A stretch of 35,587 nt of DNA, taken from positions 1-35,587 of the forward strand of contig BOCB01000012.1 in assembly GCA_026002695.1 (NCBI GenBank). The letters are read 5' to 3'. The notes under the pieces are model-generated. The model was not told the origin of the DNA and searched no databases. It saw only the letters and a program-made list of their open reading frames with translations. Source of the DNA: Synergistales bacterium. GTDB taxonomy: Bacteria > Synergistota > Synergistia > Synergistales > Synergistaceae. The translations under genes and the position numbers were made by a program. Positions 15,635 to 24,429 of this stretch are shown here, in pieces. Position 1 is the first letter of the stretch. The number at the start of each line of letters is the position of its first letter.

Positions 15635-17593
15635 ATGAGAATGCCTTATGAGAACAACAAGTACGGGAACAACTCCGGCAAGTTCAACCAGCGCGGCGCG
15701 TCCGCGCGCAATCCGTTCGACGGCGCGGGGGAAGTTGACATCATCACTCTCACCGAACGCGTTTTGAAAGACGACGCCAATATCGGCTACGTAACCTCGG
15801 ACGGGCGCGTCATGCCGCGCAACGACGCTTTCCAGTGCGGCTATAAAGACGGCCTCGAACTTGTGAAGAAAAGGGTATGGGGCGGGGAATGCACCGCCGA
15901 GGAAGACGAAAGCGCGGAATATGAATATGAGGACGCGGACGGGACGCAGACGGCGGAGGAAAGCGGCAGTTCGTATATCGAAGTGGTTTACTCGGACGAG
16001 GCTTTGTCCGCGATTTGCCGCGAATCCGCCGCTTCAACGGACGTGGAGACCGGCGGCGCGTTGATAGGCAGCTGGGAACGAAAACCCGACGGTTCGCTGC
16101 TTATCAATGTCGAGCGCGCCAGCGGCCCGGGCGCACAAGCGGAGCGCAAATTAACCGTCTTTTCACCGGAGCTGACTCACTATCGCAACCGCGTCGGGTA
16201 TTACAGAAAGACGCGCGGCTGGGAATACCTCGGCGAGTGGCACAAGCACCCGGGAGACTTCTCCTCACTCAGCACGACGGACGCCAAAACGGCGGAGTCG
16301 CTGATGAGAGACGAGGGCTGGCCTCTCTTGCTGCTTCCCGTTATAACGATCGCGGACAACAGGCTCTTCATCGAAAATCACGCGGCGGTTTCCCGTCAGT
16401 TGGGCGGCCCGGGAGTTTTCGACGCCGGGAGCCTTTCGTCAGACCTCAGAGATTTTCCCTCGGGAAACAATTTGGAGACGATGGTTTTTATCGACGAGGC
16501 CCTGATCGGCGGCTTTCGCAGCGGCGAGGAGGACAGCGCGGAGTTTTTGGGCATTCGCAACTCCGGTGAGAGTTACGTCTTTTTCCCGCTTCCCGGCGCG
16601 AAGAACGCCCGGCTCCGTTTGATTAGCGCCGGTGAAGACGTGCCTTTCAGCGACTCCGCCGGATACGTTACCGCCATAGTAGACGAAAACGACATTCGCT
16701 GCTATCACGTGAACGAAGGGGAAATTCTGCCCATCTCCCACAAATTGGTGAATCCCGAGCAGTCGGTTTACGAGCGCAACGCGGGGCTTGCGGAGACGAC
16801 CGAACTGCGCGGCAAGGCGGTAACTTTGGTTGGGTGCGGCAGCTTGGGCTCCACTATGGCCGCAGCTTTAGCGCGAGCCGGAGTCGGAGCCATCCACCTT
16901 TTTGACTGCGACAAACTGTCTGCCGCAAACGTGGCGCGGCATCAGGGGGATTTGCGCGACCTCGGACGGAGCAAGGCAGCAGTGGTAAGCGACCGCATAC
17001 AGTATATAAATCCGGCTCTTTGCGTTACCGTAAACGACTATGACATAGTGCGCGACCCCGACGGAACAAGTGTCTTTGAGGAGTGCGCCGCCGCGAGTGA
17101 TCTTCTTATCTGCACGACGGACACGGACGACTCGCGTTTGCTGGTGAACAGGCTTGCGGTGAGCAGGGGGATCAAATGCCTTCAGGTCGGCCTGCATGAA
17201 CGAGCAGCCTCCGGCATAGTCCACCTCTACGACCCGGAGGGGAGCGGAGCCTGTTACGCCTGCCACCGCGACCGTATTTTGGTCGAGGAGAATAAACGGG
17301 GAGAGGGAGTCGCCTACAGCGAAGCCAAAAGCATAAGAGATCTGACCATACAGCCCGGCCTTTCCGCTCAAATAGACATGGTGGCTCAAATCGGCGCGTT
17401 ACGGGCCATCGAAGCTCTCATGGGCAAGTCAACTCTGCCTGATCTCAGTATAGTCTACGTGGACAAAACGCCTGAGGGAGCCGATGACGGCGCAGGCATT
17501 TCTCAAAGGCTCCTTCTGCTCCGCGTAAGTCACCTCGATTTAGAGCGAGTTGAAAGCTGTCCGGTGTGCGCTTGCGGTATAAGCGAAGACTGA
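15635..17593 (+). CDS. JAB deubiquitinase-like / E1 (ThiF) fusion protein
   Basis: This is a 652-residue protein with a CAGGAGGAACG site. The first ~115 residues are low-complexity and acidic. A JAB/JAMM metalloprotease domain follows at about 120-250: E138 in VETGGALIG and HKHPGDFSSLSTTD with H203, H205 and D216, the complete zinc ligand set. After a linker domain, an E1/ThiF adenylation domain begins near 390: GCGSLG nucleotide loop (400-405), LFDCDKLSAANVARHQ, then CYACH and a C-terminal CPVCAC that together form a zinc site. E1 enzymes adenylate a modifier C-terminus, and JAB domains remove or mature modifiers. Separate E2 plus E1-JAB fusions are known in bacterial ubiquitin-like operons. 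The modifier here is unidentified. Confidence 0.88.
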   Translation: MRMPYENNKYGNNSGKFNQRGASARNPFDGAGEVDIITLTERVLKDDANIGYVTSDGRVMPRNDAFQCGYKDGLELVKKRVWGGECTAEEDESAEYEYEDADGTQTAEESGSSYIEVVYSDEALSAICRESAASTDVETGGALIGSWERKPDGSLLINVERASGPGAQAERKLTVFSPELTHYRNRVGYYRKTRGWEYLGEWHKHPGDFSSLSTTDAKTAESLMRDEGWPLLLLPVITIADNRLFIENHAAVSRQLGGPGVFDAGSLSSDLRDFPSGNNLETMVFIDEALIGGFRSGEEDSAEFLGIRNSGESYVFFPLPGAKNARLRLISAGEDVPFSDSAGYVTAIVDENDIRCYHVNEGEILPISHKLVNPEQSVYERNAGLAETTELRGKAVTLVGCGSLGSTMAAALARAGVGAIHLFDCDKLSAANVARHQGDLRDLGRSKAAVVSDRIQYINPALCVTVNDYDIVRDPDGTSVFEECAAASDLLICTTDTDDSRLLVNRLAVSRGIKCLQVGLHERAASGIVHLYDPEGSGACYACHRDRILVEENKRGEGVAYSEAKSIRDLTIQPGLSAQIDMVAQIGALRAIEALMGKSTLPDLSIVYVDKTPEGADDGAGISQRLLLLRVSHLDLERVESCPVCACGISED

Positions 17594-17635
17594 TTGACCG
17601 TTAGGAGCCTATAAAGGGTAACGATAAACCTGAAT

Positions 17636-17662
17636 GGGCGGTCCGAAGGCGGCCGCCCCTAC
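17636..17662. repeat. Palindromic GTAGGGGC-type repeat element (reverse orientation)
   Basis: On the minus strand it reads GTAGGGGCGGCCGCC and ends ACCGCCC, forming an imperfect hairpin. It is related to elements at 18644, 24124 and 24430. Confidence 0.6.
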
Positions 17663-17683
17663 GCACGAAAGGAGAAAACGAAG

Positions 17684-18601
17684 ATGATTGGATATCTTGC
17701 GGGTTTAGGGCTTGCGGCGTACGCGGCGTACCATTGGGAGGATATGTGCGGCGCAACAAAGGAACATCTTAACAACATGTTCGGCACAACCGAGGACAAT
17801 GAGGCGGAGGCACAAGATAACGGACAAAGAACCGCATACGAAAATAACCGGAGGTTCGTACCTCCTGCCGCCGCAAGTCGGGACGCGCGAAAACCGTACG
17901 GCAATTTCACGCGTTCCCGCAATATCCCCGCGCCTGAGGAGAAAGACCATAATCTGCGCGTCTTTGAGGTTCCCGGTCCGGAGGGTGAAGTCTACACCAT
18001 CGACACGGCCGATGAGTCGTCTCCTTTCTATGGACCGGTATGGACTCGCGTATTTGACGCTTATGAAACGGGCGAATTCCTGCGCGGCAGGGCATCATTG
18101 AGAGTCAGCAGCAAGGACGAAGGACGGTTCTCGGGTTATGCGGTCAGTATCGGCGGATTGAATGCCTTTTTACCCAAGAGCAAATCGTCGTTCTTCTATG
18201 AGCCTGAAAGAGACGCCACAAATAAATGCTTGGCTTTGAAGGTTGAAACGATACACACCAACGGGGATTACAAAGGCAACATAATTGTGAGCGCTAAAGA
18301 GCCTTGGGAGAAAACCCTCGGGCAATTTAGGGACATACCCCCCGGCAAAGAGATGTACGCGCTCGCGGAGGACTATGAAAATGGAGAACTCATCTTTCCG
18401 GGATTTTTCAAACCGGGCGAATTCGGAGAGAGCGCGCAATGGCAAACGATTTCCGTACCGCTCGATCAAGCCCTGCGAATAGGCGGCAGATATGGAATCA
18501 GCGACGTAAACTTTCTGACCGGCCTTTATTGGAGGCTGAGGATCGCGGGCAGCATTGACGGCGAGCAATGGATTGCCGAACCGATAGAGGTTCTGGTTTA
18601 G
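17684..18601 (+). CDS. S1-like (OB-fold) domain protein with N-terminal hydrophobic segment
   Basis: This 305-residue protein starts at ATG 17684 behind GAAAGGAGAAAA. Residues 1-17 (MIGYLAGLGLAAYAAYH) are hydrophobic and could be a membrane anchor. A polar linker runs to about 85. The middle, about 130-215, reads RGRASLRVSSKDEG.., YAVSIGGLNAFLPKS, LALKVETI and GNIIVSAKEPWEK. This follows the order of an S1 RNA-binding domain (strand, GG-x-x-AFLP-S, KV-x-x-I, IIVS-K). The C-terminal 90 residues are unassigned. It lies between the ubiquitin-like genes and cas2, so its partner system is unclear. The S1 assignment is by pattern and moderately sure. Confidence 0.65.
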   Translation: MIGYLAGLGLAAYAAYHWEDMCGATKEHLNNMFGTTEDNEAEAQDNGQRTAYENNRRFVPPAAASRDARKPYGNFTRSRNIPAPEEKDHNLRVFEVPGPEGEVYTIDTADESSPFYGPVWTRVFDAYETGEFLRGRASLRVSSKDEGRFSGYAVSIGGLNAFLPKSKSSFFYEPERDATNKCLALKVETIHTNGDYKGNIIVSAKEPWEKTLGQFRDIPPGKEMYALAEDYENGELIFPGFFKPGEFGESAQWQTISVPLDQALRIGGRYGISDVNFLTGLYWRLRIAGSIDGEQWIAEPIEVLV

Positions 18602-18643
18602 GCCGGAGGAGGCTGATTTATTTAAGGAGGCCGATTTACGGAC

Positions 18644-18669
18644 GGGCGGCCGGGGGCGGCCGCCCCTGC
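18644..18669. repeat. Palindromic GGGCGGCC-rich repeat element before cas2
   Basis: It reads GGGCGGCCGGGGGCGGCC and ends CGCCCCTGC, and is related to the element at 17636. It ends about 20 nt before the cas2 start codon and could form a hairpin near its ribosome site. Confidence 0.55.
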
Positions 18670-18690
18670 AAAAAAAGGGGGGACGATTCG

Positions 18691-18975
18691 GTGCCCAAAA
18701 TGCTCCGTTTGATTTCGTACGACATTACAAACAACAAAAAGCGCACGCGCGCGGCAAAAATCTTGGAGGGCAACGCGCGGCGCGTTCAATACAGCGTTTT
18801 TGAGACATTTCTGGCGGAGGGTGAACTTTCAGAGCTAATCTCAAAGATTCTGCCCTTCGTTTCTTCGGAGGAAGGGGATTCGCTTTTGGTATACCGTCTG
18901 TGTGGAAACTGCTCGGAACACAGGAACGCGTGGGGAAGTTCCGTTATCGACTGGGAAGAACCGGTTATTATCTGA
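18691..18975 (+). CDS. cas2: Cas2, CRISPR adaptation protein
   Basis: This 94-residue protein starts at GTG 18691, 8 nt behind AAAAAAGGGGGG. The upstream in-frame ATG at 18568 would add 41 residues with no Cas2 character. Motifs are MLRLISYDIT with the ferredoxin-like strand 1 Asp, NNKKRTRAAKIL, RVQYSVFE, and a second strand LLVYRLCGNC. Cas2 dimers bridge Cas1 dimers in the spacer integrase. It is 18 nt from the RT gene and reads into RT and cas1. Confidence 0.93.
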   Translation: MPKMLRLISYDITNNKKRTRAAKILEGNARRVQYSVFETFLAEGELSELISKILPFVSSEEGDSLLVYRLCGNCSEHRNAWGSSVIDWEEPVII

Positions 18976-18992
18976 GAGGAGGCGTTCATCAG

Positions 18993-19985
18993 ATGAATAT
19001 GACGATGTACGGCAGGTTGTGCGACCCTGATTTTTTGCGCTGCTCGTGGCTTCGCGTCGCCCGGAAAAAAGGGGCTTCCGGCGTTGACAGTCAGGGGATT
19101 CAAGAATTTACCCGTTCTTTGGATAAAAACATATCAAAAATCGCCCGCTCGTTAGAACAGGAAAATTACGAGCCGTCGCCGCTGCGCTCGGTTCAAATCC
19201 CCAAAGAACAAAAAGGAAAGTTCCGCCGCCTCGGTATCCCGACGATCCAGGACAGAGTGGTATTTCAAGGCGTAAATATGCTGCTGCAGGAGGAGTGGAC
19301 GCCTCGCTTTTCCCCTCTCTCCTTCGCTTACAGGCCGAACACCGGAGTTTCGGACGCGATAGAGGCGATATCGGATCTGCTCAGGAGCGGCAAATATTGG
19401 TTTGTAAAGGGGGACATTCGCGGGTGCTTCGACGAGCTGAACTGGGATATTATGTCTCAGAAGCTGCACGAATGGCTGCCTGACGAGCCGCTTAGGCGCT
19501 TGATAAACAAAGCTGTCCGCGTCCCTGTCGTTTCCGGAGGGAGAATTTCCCCGCGTCACAAAGGGGTTCCGCAAGGATCCCCCTTGTCACCTATTTTAGC
19601 CAACCTTTACCTGCACTCTTTCGATTACGATATGCTGTTAAATCGTTTTCCGGTGGTCCGTTACGGTGACGACTGGGCGGCGCTCACCCGCTCCGAAACC
19701 GAGGCCGCTGACGGGTACAGAACAGCCGACTCGTCGCTGTCGCGGCTTCTTATAGAAATAAACACAGAAAAGAGCGGTATCGGCAATCTGCAGGAAGAGA
19801 GCATAGTTTTCCTGGGGCATAAGATAAGTGCGGACGGCATAGACGCCGGGCCGAACGGGTGGCGGCGTTTCGCGCAAGCTGTCGGCGATTTCAAAAACGC
19901 GCGGACGCCGGACGAACTCTCACGCGCCCGTGCCGAGCTGAACAGCCTGAAGTCCTTTTATCGCGGCGTCGGAACGGTTCGGTAA
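18993..19985 (+). CDS. CRISPR-associated reverse transcriptase (group II intron-like), free-standing
   Basis: This 330-residue protein starts at ATG 18993 behind GAGAGGAGG. The RT fingers-palm order is present: SFAYRPNTGVSDAI, motif A VKGDIRGCFD (D141, D147), GVPQGSPLSPILANLYLHSFD, motif C VVRYGDDW (Y224, D226, D227), and FLGHKIS. It lacks the maturase X domain, a DNA-binding domain and an HNH domain, and no intron RNA surrounds it. In other type III systems an RT is often fused to Cas1 and allows spacers to be taken from RNA. Here it is a separate gene between cas2 and cas1. Confidence 0.92.
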   Translation: MNMTMYGRLCDPDFLRCSWLRVARKKGASGVDSQGIQEFTRSLDKNISKIARSLEQENYEPSPLRSVQIPKEQKGKFRRLGIPTIQDRVVFQGVNMLLQEEWTPRFSPLSFAYRPNTGVSDAIEAISDLLRSGKYWFVKGDIRGCFDELNWDIMSQKLHEWLPDEPLRRLINKAVRVPVVSGGRISPRHKGVPQGSPLSPILANLYLHSFDYDMLLNRFPVVRYGDDWAALTRSETEAADGYRTADSSLSRLLIEINTEKSGIGNLQEESIVFLGHKISADGIDAGPNGWRRFAQAVGDFKNARTPDELSRARAELNSLKSFYRGVGTVR

Positions 19986-20009
19986 ATCGGATAAGGAGTG
20001 ATGAGCGGA

Positions 20010-21017
20010 ATGCCGACTTTGTATATAACCAGAGAAGACGGAATGCTCGGTAAGAAAGGGGACGCTCTCTACTGGCGGGCGAAGCGTGAGGGGCACGCGC
20101 AAATTCTCCCGCTGAATCAAATTGAGGACGTCGTGGTTATCGGACAGGGCGCAGTGACGACACAGGCTCTGCATAGCCTTATGGACGAGGATGTGCCCGT
20201 TCATTATATAGACTCGAGGGGGCGCTACAAGGGGAGCCTGACGTCGGGAAGGGGAAGGGGATATGCGATCAGAAGGCTGCAATACGGAGCGGCTGACGAT
20301 TCGGAGGCGTCTCTTTCGATAGCCAAGAACTTTGTCACGGGAAAACTCTTGGGGGAGAGAAGAACCCTGCTGCGCTATTTTTACAGAAACAAGGGGATCG
20401 CTCATGATTTGCGCGAGACATGTTCCGAACTGGCCGATTTATCTCGCGCCGCTTTGCGCCGGGATAGCGTCGAAGATTTGCGCGGGATAGAGGGAATCGG
20501 AGCTGTGAGATACTTCAGCGCTTTCTCCTGTGTGCTGCAATCCCCTTGGTTTTTCCGCGAGCGTAACAGGCGCCCGCCGCGCGACCCGGTCAACGCCATG
20601 CTTTCGTTCGGTTATACAATGCTTTTAAGCAGCGTTGCCACCGCAGCGGTCATAGTTGGGCTCGACCCTTGCGTAGGATTCATTCATCCCGAATATCGAG
20701 GGAGGCCGTCGCTCGCGCTCGACATGATGGAGGAGTTCCGCTCGCCGGTCGTAGATCGCATGGTCATCTCCTCCTGCAATCAAGGTCTCTTCAAACCCGA
20801 AGATTTCGAGCCCGGAGAAGACGGCGGGGTGAAAATGAGCGGCGCGGCAAGAAAACTGTTTTTGAAGCTATACAGCGAACGACTCCGGGCATCCGTAACA
20901 AATGACAGCACGGGGCAGCATTCCGGCTACGAAGACCACATACGGTCGCAATCCGCCATGCTCATAAGACACCTGCGCGGCCAAGGCGAATATCTCCCGT
21001 TTGTCAGCGCGAACTGA
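20010..21017 (+). CDS. cas1: Cas1, CRISPR integrase
   Basis: This 335-residue protein begins MPTLYITREDGMLGKKGDAL. The start at 20010 is 11 nt behind AAGGAG; GTG 19998 and ATG 20001 are in-frame alternatives too close to that site. Catalytic residues are E161 (GIEGIGA), H226 (GFIHPEY) and D238 (LALDMMEEFR). The N-terminal beta domain and C-terminal helical domain are complete. It is not fused to RT or Cas6. With Cas2 and the RT it should insert spacers at the leader end directly downstream. Confidence 0.95.
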   Translation: MPTLYITREDGMLGKKGDALYWRAKREGHAQILPLNQIEDVVVIGQGAVTTQALHSLMDEDVPVHYIDSRGRYKGSLTSGRGRGYAIRRLQYGAADDSEASLSIAKNFVTGKLLGERRTLLRYFYRNKGIAHDLRETCSELADLSRAALRRDSVEDLRGIEGIGAVRYFSAFSCVLQSPWFFRERNRRPPRDPVNAMLSFGYTMLLSSVATAAVIVGLDPCVGFIHPEYRGRPSLALDMMEEFRSPVVDRMVISSCNQGLFKPEDFEPGEDGGVKMSGAARKLFLKLYSERLRASVTNDSTGQHSGYEDHIRSQSAMLIRHLRGQGEYLPFVSAN

Positions 21018-21257
21018 ATTTTTTCCACCCCCCTCGCGGCAAATTTGACAATTCTCCAAAATGCTGCGAGGGGTTAATATCAGACGCCTCGCAGCATTTT
21101 GACATGCCAGCAAGGTGGAAACTCTTACGGTGCAAGGTTTTAAGCCCTAAAAAAGCGCTTTTTTCAGGCGAAAAATCCGCCGTTTGGTCTTTGGGGAGGG
21201 GGGGTGGAAAAACACCCCCTCAAAAACCGCTTGCAGACTGGACTAAAAAGTAGTATA
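21018..21257 (+). promoter_or_regulatory. CRISPR leader with nested inverted repeats
   Basis: This is the noncoding region between cas1 and the first repeat. A perfect 15-bp inverted repeat lies at 21057-21071 and 21087-21101 (CAAAATGCTGCGAGG and complement, 15-nt loop). A wider near-perfect pair, TTTTTCCACCCCCCTC near 21021 and GAGGGGGGGTGGAAAAA near 21197, spans most of the leader. TTGACA occurs at 21045 and 21099. A possible promoter, TTGCAG at 21231 and TATAGT at 21254 (17-bp spacer), abuts the first repeat. The inner hairpin may also terminate cas1 transcription. Confidence 0.7.
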
Positions 21258-24123
21258 GTCACCATATTGAATCCTCGATAGGGGGTTGAAACGAACCTTG
21301 TTGCCCTGCCAAACCATGACGTCAAACGTCACCATATTGAATCCTCGATAGGGGGTTGAAACCTATCCGAATAACGATTGTTTCCATTATTCACACGTCA
21401 CCATATTGAATCCTCGATAGGGGGTTGAAACACATTTTCGTTCAATAGATACGTGTCATAGATGTCACCATATTGAATCCTCGATAGGGGGTTGAAACAA
21501 CAGCATCCTCTAATGCCACCTTAATAATAGGTCACCATATTGAATCCTCGATAGGGGGTTGAAACAAGGGCCAATCAGCTTCTTCTGTCCATTCGCGGGT
21601 CACCATATTGAATCCTCGATAGGGGGTTGAAACGTTAATCGTTTTGAATAATTTTATTTCTTTTTGTCACCATATTGAATCCTCGATAGGGGGTTGAAAC
21701 TAGCTCTCTTTCGAGTTGGTCCTCGCTGTAGTGAGTCACCATATTGAATCCTCGATAGGGGGTTGAAACCCTTTTTCCAAAGAGCCAACAGGCCCTCGGG
21801 AAAGTCACCATATTGAATCCTCGATAGGGGGTTGAAACCGTCTGGTAGTCGGAGACGATGAGTTTCATCGCGTGTCACCATATTGAATCCTCGATAGGGG
21901 GTTGAAACCTATTTTCAACAGTGATAGTGATACCAATCTCATGTCACCATATTGAATCCTCGATAGGGGGTTGAAACCAACAATTTCGTTGTATCCACAC
22001 AATTTTTTGGTCACCATATTGAATCCTCGATAGGGGGTTGAAACGAGACCATACTGATCACTAGCTATTGCGATCATGTGTCACCATATTGAATCCTCGA
22101 TAGGGGGTTGAAACGAAGCCCTATATATCCAGACGAGAAAGACATTGCGTCACCATATTGAATCCTCGATAGGGGGTTGAAACTTACGAAGCCGCACGAG
22201 AATTCGCCACCGTTACTTTGTCACCATATTGAATCCTCGATAGGGGGTTGAAACAATTATACATAAATGCCGCATTGTTTCTCAAAGCGTCACCATATTG
22301 AATCCTCGATAGGGGGTTGAAACGTGACGTCCCCGAGGTTGCCAATAAGAAGTTTCAGGTCACCATATTGAATCCTCGATAGGGGGTTGAAACAAAATCT
22401 TCCGTCATTACGACGGATAAATAACGGGTCACCATATTGAATCCTCGATAGGGGGTTGAAACGCCGCGATCGTCTGATCCTTTTCAAGCCCCCAATGTCA
22501 CCATATTGAATCCTCGATAGGGGGTTGAAACTTTTGTAGGTAACCCGGAAGTCCTCCCATTTTTCGGTCACCATATTGAATCCTCGATAGGGGGTTGAAA
22601 CTCATGTTCTTCCGCATAATTACGCTGCTCGTTCAGTCACCATATTGAATCCTCGATAGGGGGTTGAAACAGAAATATGTAAATATGCCAGTATCAATAT
22701 TTCGTCACCATATTGAATCCTCGATAGGGGGTTGAAACTCGATCAAAGCCCGAAAGAGCGGCAGCCGATGATGTCACCATATTGAATCCTCGATAGGGGG
22801 TTGAAACACATGAAAACTCGCCACCGTTACTTTTAACGGTGAGTCACCATATTGAATCCTCGATAGGGGGTTGAAACAGTAAAGACAGCGATAATGCTGC
22901 TGTCTGTCCAAAGTCACCATATTGAATCCTCGATAGGGGGTTGAAACTTCTCTTTGAGTAGCCTGTCGCGGTCGGCGACCGGTCACCATATTGAATCCTC
23001 GATAGGGGGTTGAAACCATCAATTCTAACCGCTCCGTCGTCCATGTCTTACGTCACCATATTGAATCCTCGATAGGGGGTTGAAACCCGCACACAACAGC
23101 GGGTATCGCAATCAACGAAAACGTCACCATATTGAATCCTCGATAGGGGGTTGAAACAAGAAGCAGATTGATCATTAAACCAACCATCTTCGTCACCATA
23201 TTGAATCCTCGATAGGGGGTTGAAACGTGCGGTCCCGTGGATTGACAGGGGGCACGTAACGTCACCATATTGAATCCTCGATAGGGGGTTGAAACAGTTC
23301 GGGGCGTGTATATTCTCCCAATACACACGGTCACCATATTGAATCCTCGATAGGGGGTTGAAACAAACATAGACCCATTCCTCCTCCTTTATTTCAATTG
23401 TCACCATATTGAATCCTCGATAGGGGGTTGAAACCCGTCGTTTGCTTACTAGAAATAAGCTCATTAAGTCACCATATTGAATCCTCGATAGGGGGTTGAA
23501 ACAAGTGAAGATTGTGCGAAGAGTGGTGGACATTGAGGTCACCATATTGAATCCTCGATAGGGGGTTGAAACAGGGAAATTTTATTGACGTAGATGCCAT
23601 CGATGGTCACCATATTGAATCCTCGATAGGGGGTTGAAACATGTCATTGATGTAATGACTATGCTCGCCATCGTCACCATATTGAATCCTCGATAGGGGG
23701 TTGAAACTTCATCCTTTTGAGCTCTGCTTCGAGCTCGGCAATGTCACCATATTGAATCCTCGATAGGGGGTTGAAACTCCTGCGCTTTCTCCCATGCGTA
23801 GTTTTTGTACGCGTCACCATATTGAATCCTCGATAGGGGGTTGAAACTTTTTCTGGTACAGTTTGGTGACGGTGAGTGTCAGTCACCATATTGAATCCTC
23901 GATAGGGGGTTGAAACTTCTGTAGTGATAAGTATTGCTATCCGAATAATAAGTCACCATATTGAATCCTCGATAGGGGGTTGAAACATGTAAACGCAAAC
24001 CCACCAGAGTTCGGTGCCATGTCACCATATTGAATCCTCGATAGGGGGTTGAAACTAAATGAATTAGTTCCTCAGTATTTTCCCAATGGTCACCATATTG
24101 AATCCTCGATAGGGGGGTGAAAC
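21258..24123 (+). CRISPR. CRISPR array, 42 repeats of 35 bp, 41 spacers of about 32-36 bp
   Basis: The repeat runs from GTCACCATATTGAATCC to GATAGGGGGTTGAAAC (35 bp). I counted 42 starts, the first at 21258 and the last at 24089, with 67-71 bp periods. The 3' end GTTGAAAC is the usual 8-nt crRNA 5' tag for Cas6-processed type III arrays. All copies look identical except the last, which has a T-to-G change (GGGGGGTGAAAC). The leader beside cas1 and the degenerate last repeat both indicate + strand transcription, newest spacers at 21258. Array length and uniform repeats suggest it has been active. Confidence 0.97.
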
Positions 24124-24182
24124 GTAGGGGCACGGCGTGCCGTGCCCTCTGGTTGCTGTGCCCTTTGTTTGCCGTCACCATA
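24124..24182. repeat. Palindromic element plus repeat remnant at the distal end of the array
   Basis: Directly after the last repeat lies GTAGGGGCACGGCGTGCC and its complement (palindrome 24128-24147). GTCACCATA, the first nine bases of the CRISPR repeat, reappears at 24174. This suggests that a palindromic element entered or replaced the last spacer and that a 43rd repeat was truncated. Confidence 0.55.
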
Positions 24183-24233
24183 ACACGACGATAATGTTTA
24201 CCTGATTACAATGAAAAAATTCGGGGGGTAATA

Positions 24234-24425
24234 ATGATCTTGATGATAATATTGGTATTCGCGATTCTATTTGTTGTGAGAGTATTTCTTGTTATAAGAG
24301 TATTTCTTGGCGCAGTCGTTCTTTCAATAGCATTATTTATCGCCGCTTTCTTTATGCTGGCGTGTGTCATTGCTATAATAACAATAATACTACAAAAGAT
24401 TTTTAAATATAGGATTAGAGGGTAA
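24234..24425 (+). CDS. Small membrane protein (63 aa)
   Basis: The ATG at 24234 follows GGGGGG by 6 nt. Almost the whole chain is hydrophobic (MILMIILVFAILFVV, then VFLGAVVLSIALFIAAFFML, then IIL), ending in basic QKIFKYRIRG. Two transmembrane helices with a short basic tail are likely. I recognise no family. It lies between the array and the Cmr genes, and small membrane proteins in type III loci are sometimes effectors, but nothing in the sequence shows this. Confidence 0.6.
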   Translation: MILMIILVFAILFVVRVFLVIRVFLGAVVLSIALFIAAFFMLACVIAIITIILQKIFKYRIRG

Positions 24426-24429
24426 AACC

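Noticed and set aside
18993..19985. A group II intron
   Set aside because: The RT lacks the maturase and endonuclease domains, no intron RNA domain V or VI was seen after it, and it lies in frame with cas2 and cas1.
21045..21128. TTGACA hexamers in the leader as complete sigma70 promoters
   Set aside because: Neither has a good -10 hexamer at 16-18 bp. They are noted in the leader entry but not called as promoters.
21635..24181. Long minus-strand ORFs with repeated SRIQYGD or YRGFNMVT peptides across the array
   Set aside because: They are translations of the CRISPR repeat, which has no stop codon in those frames. They are not proteins.
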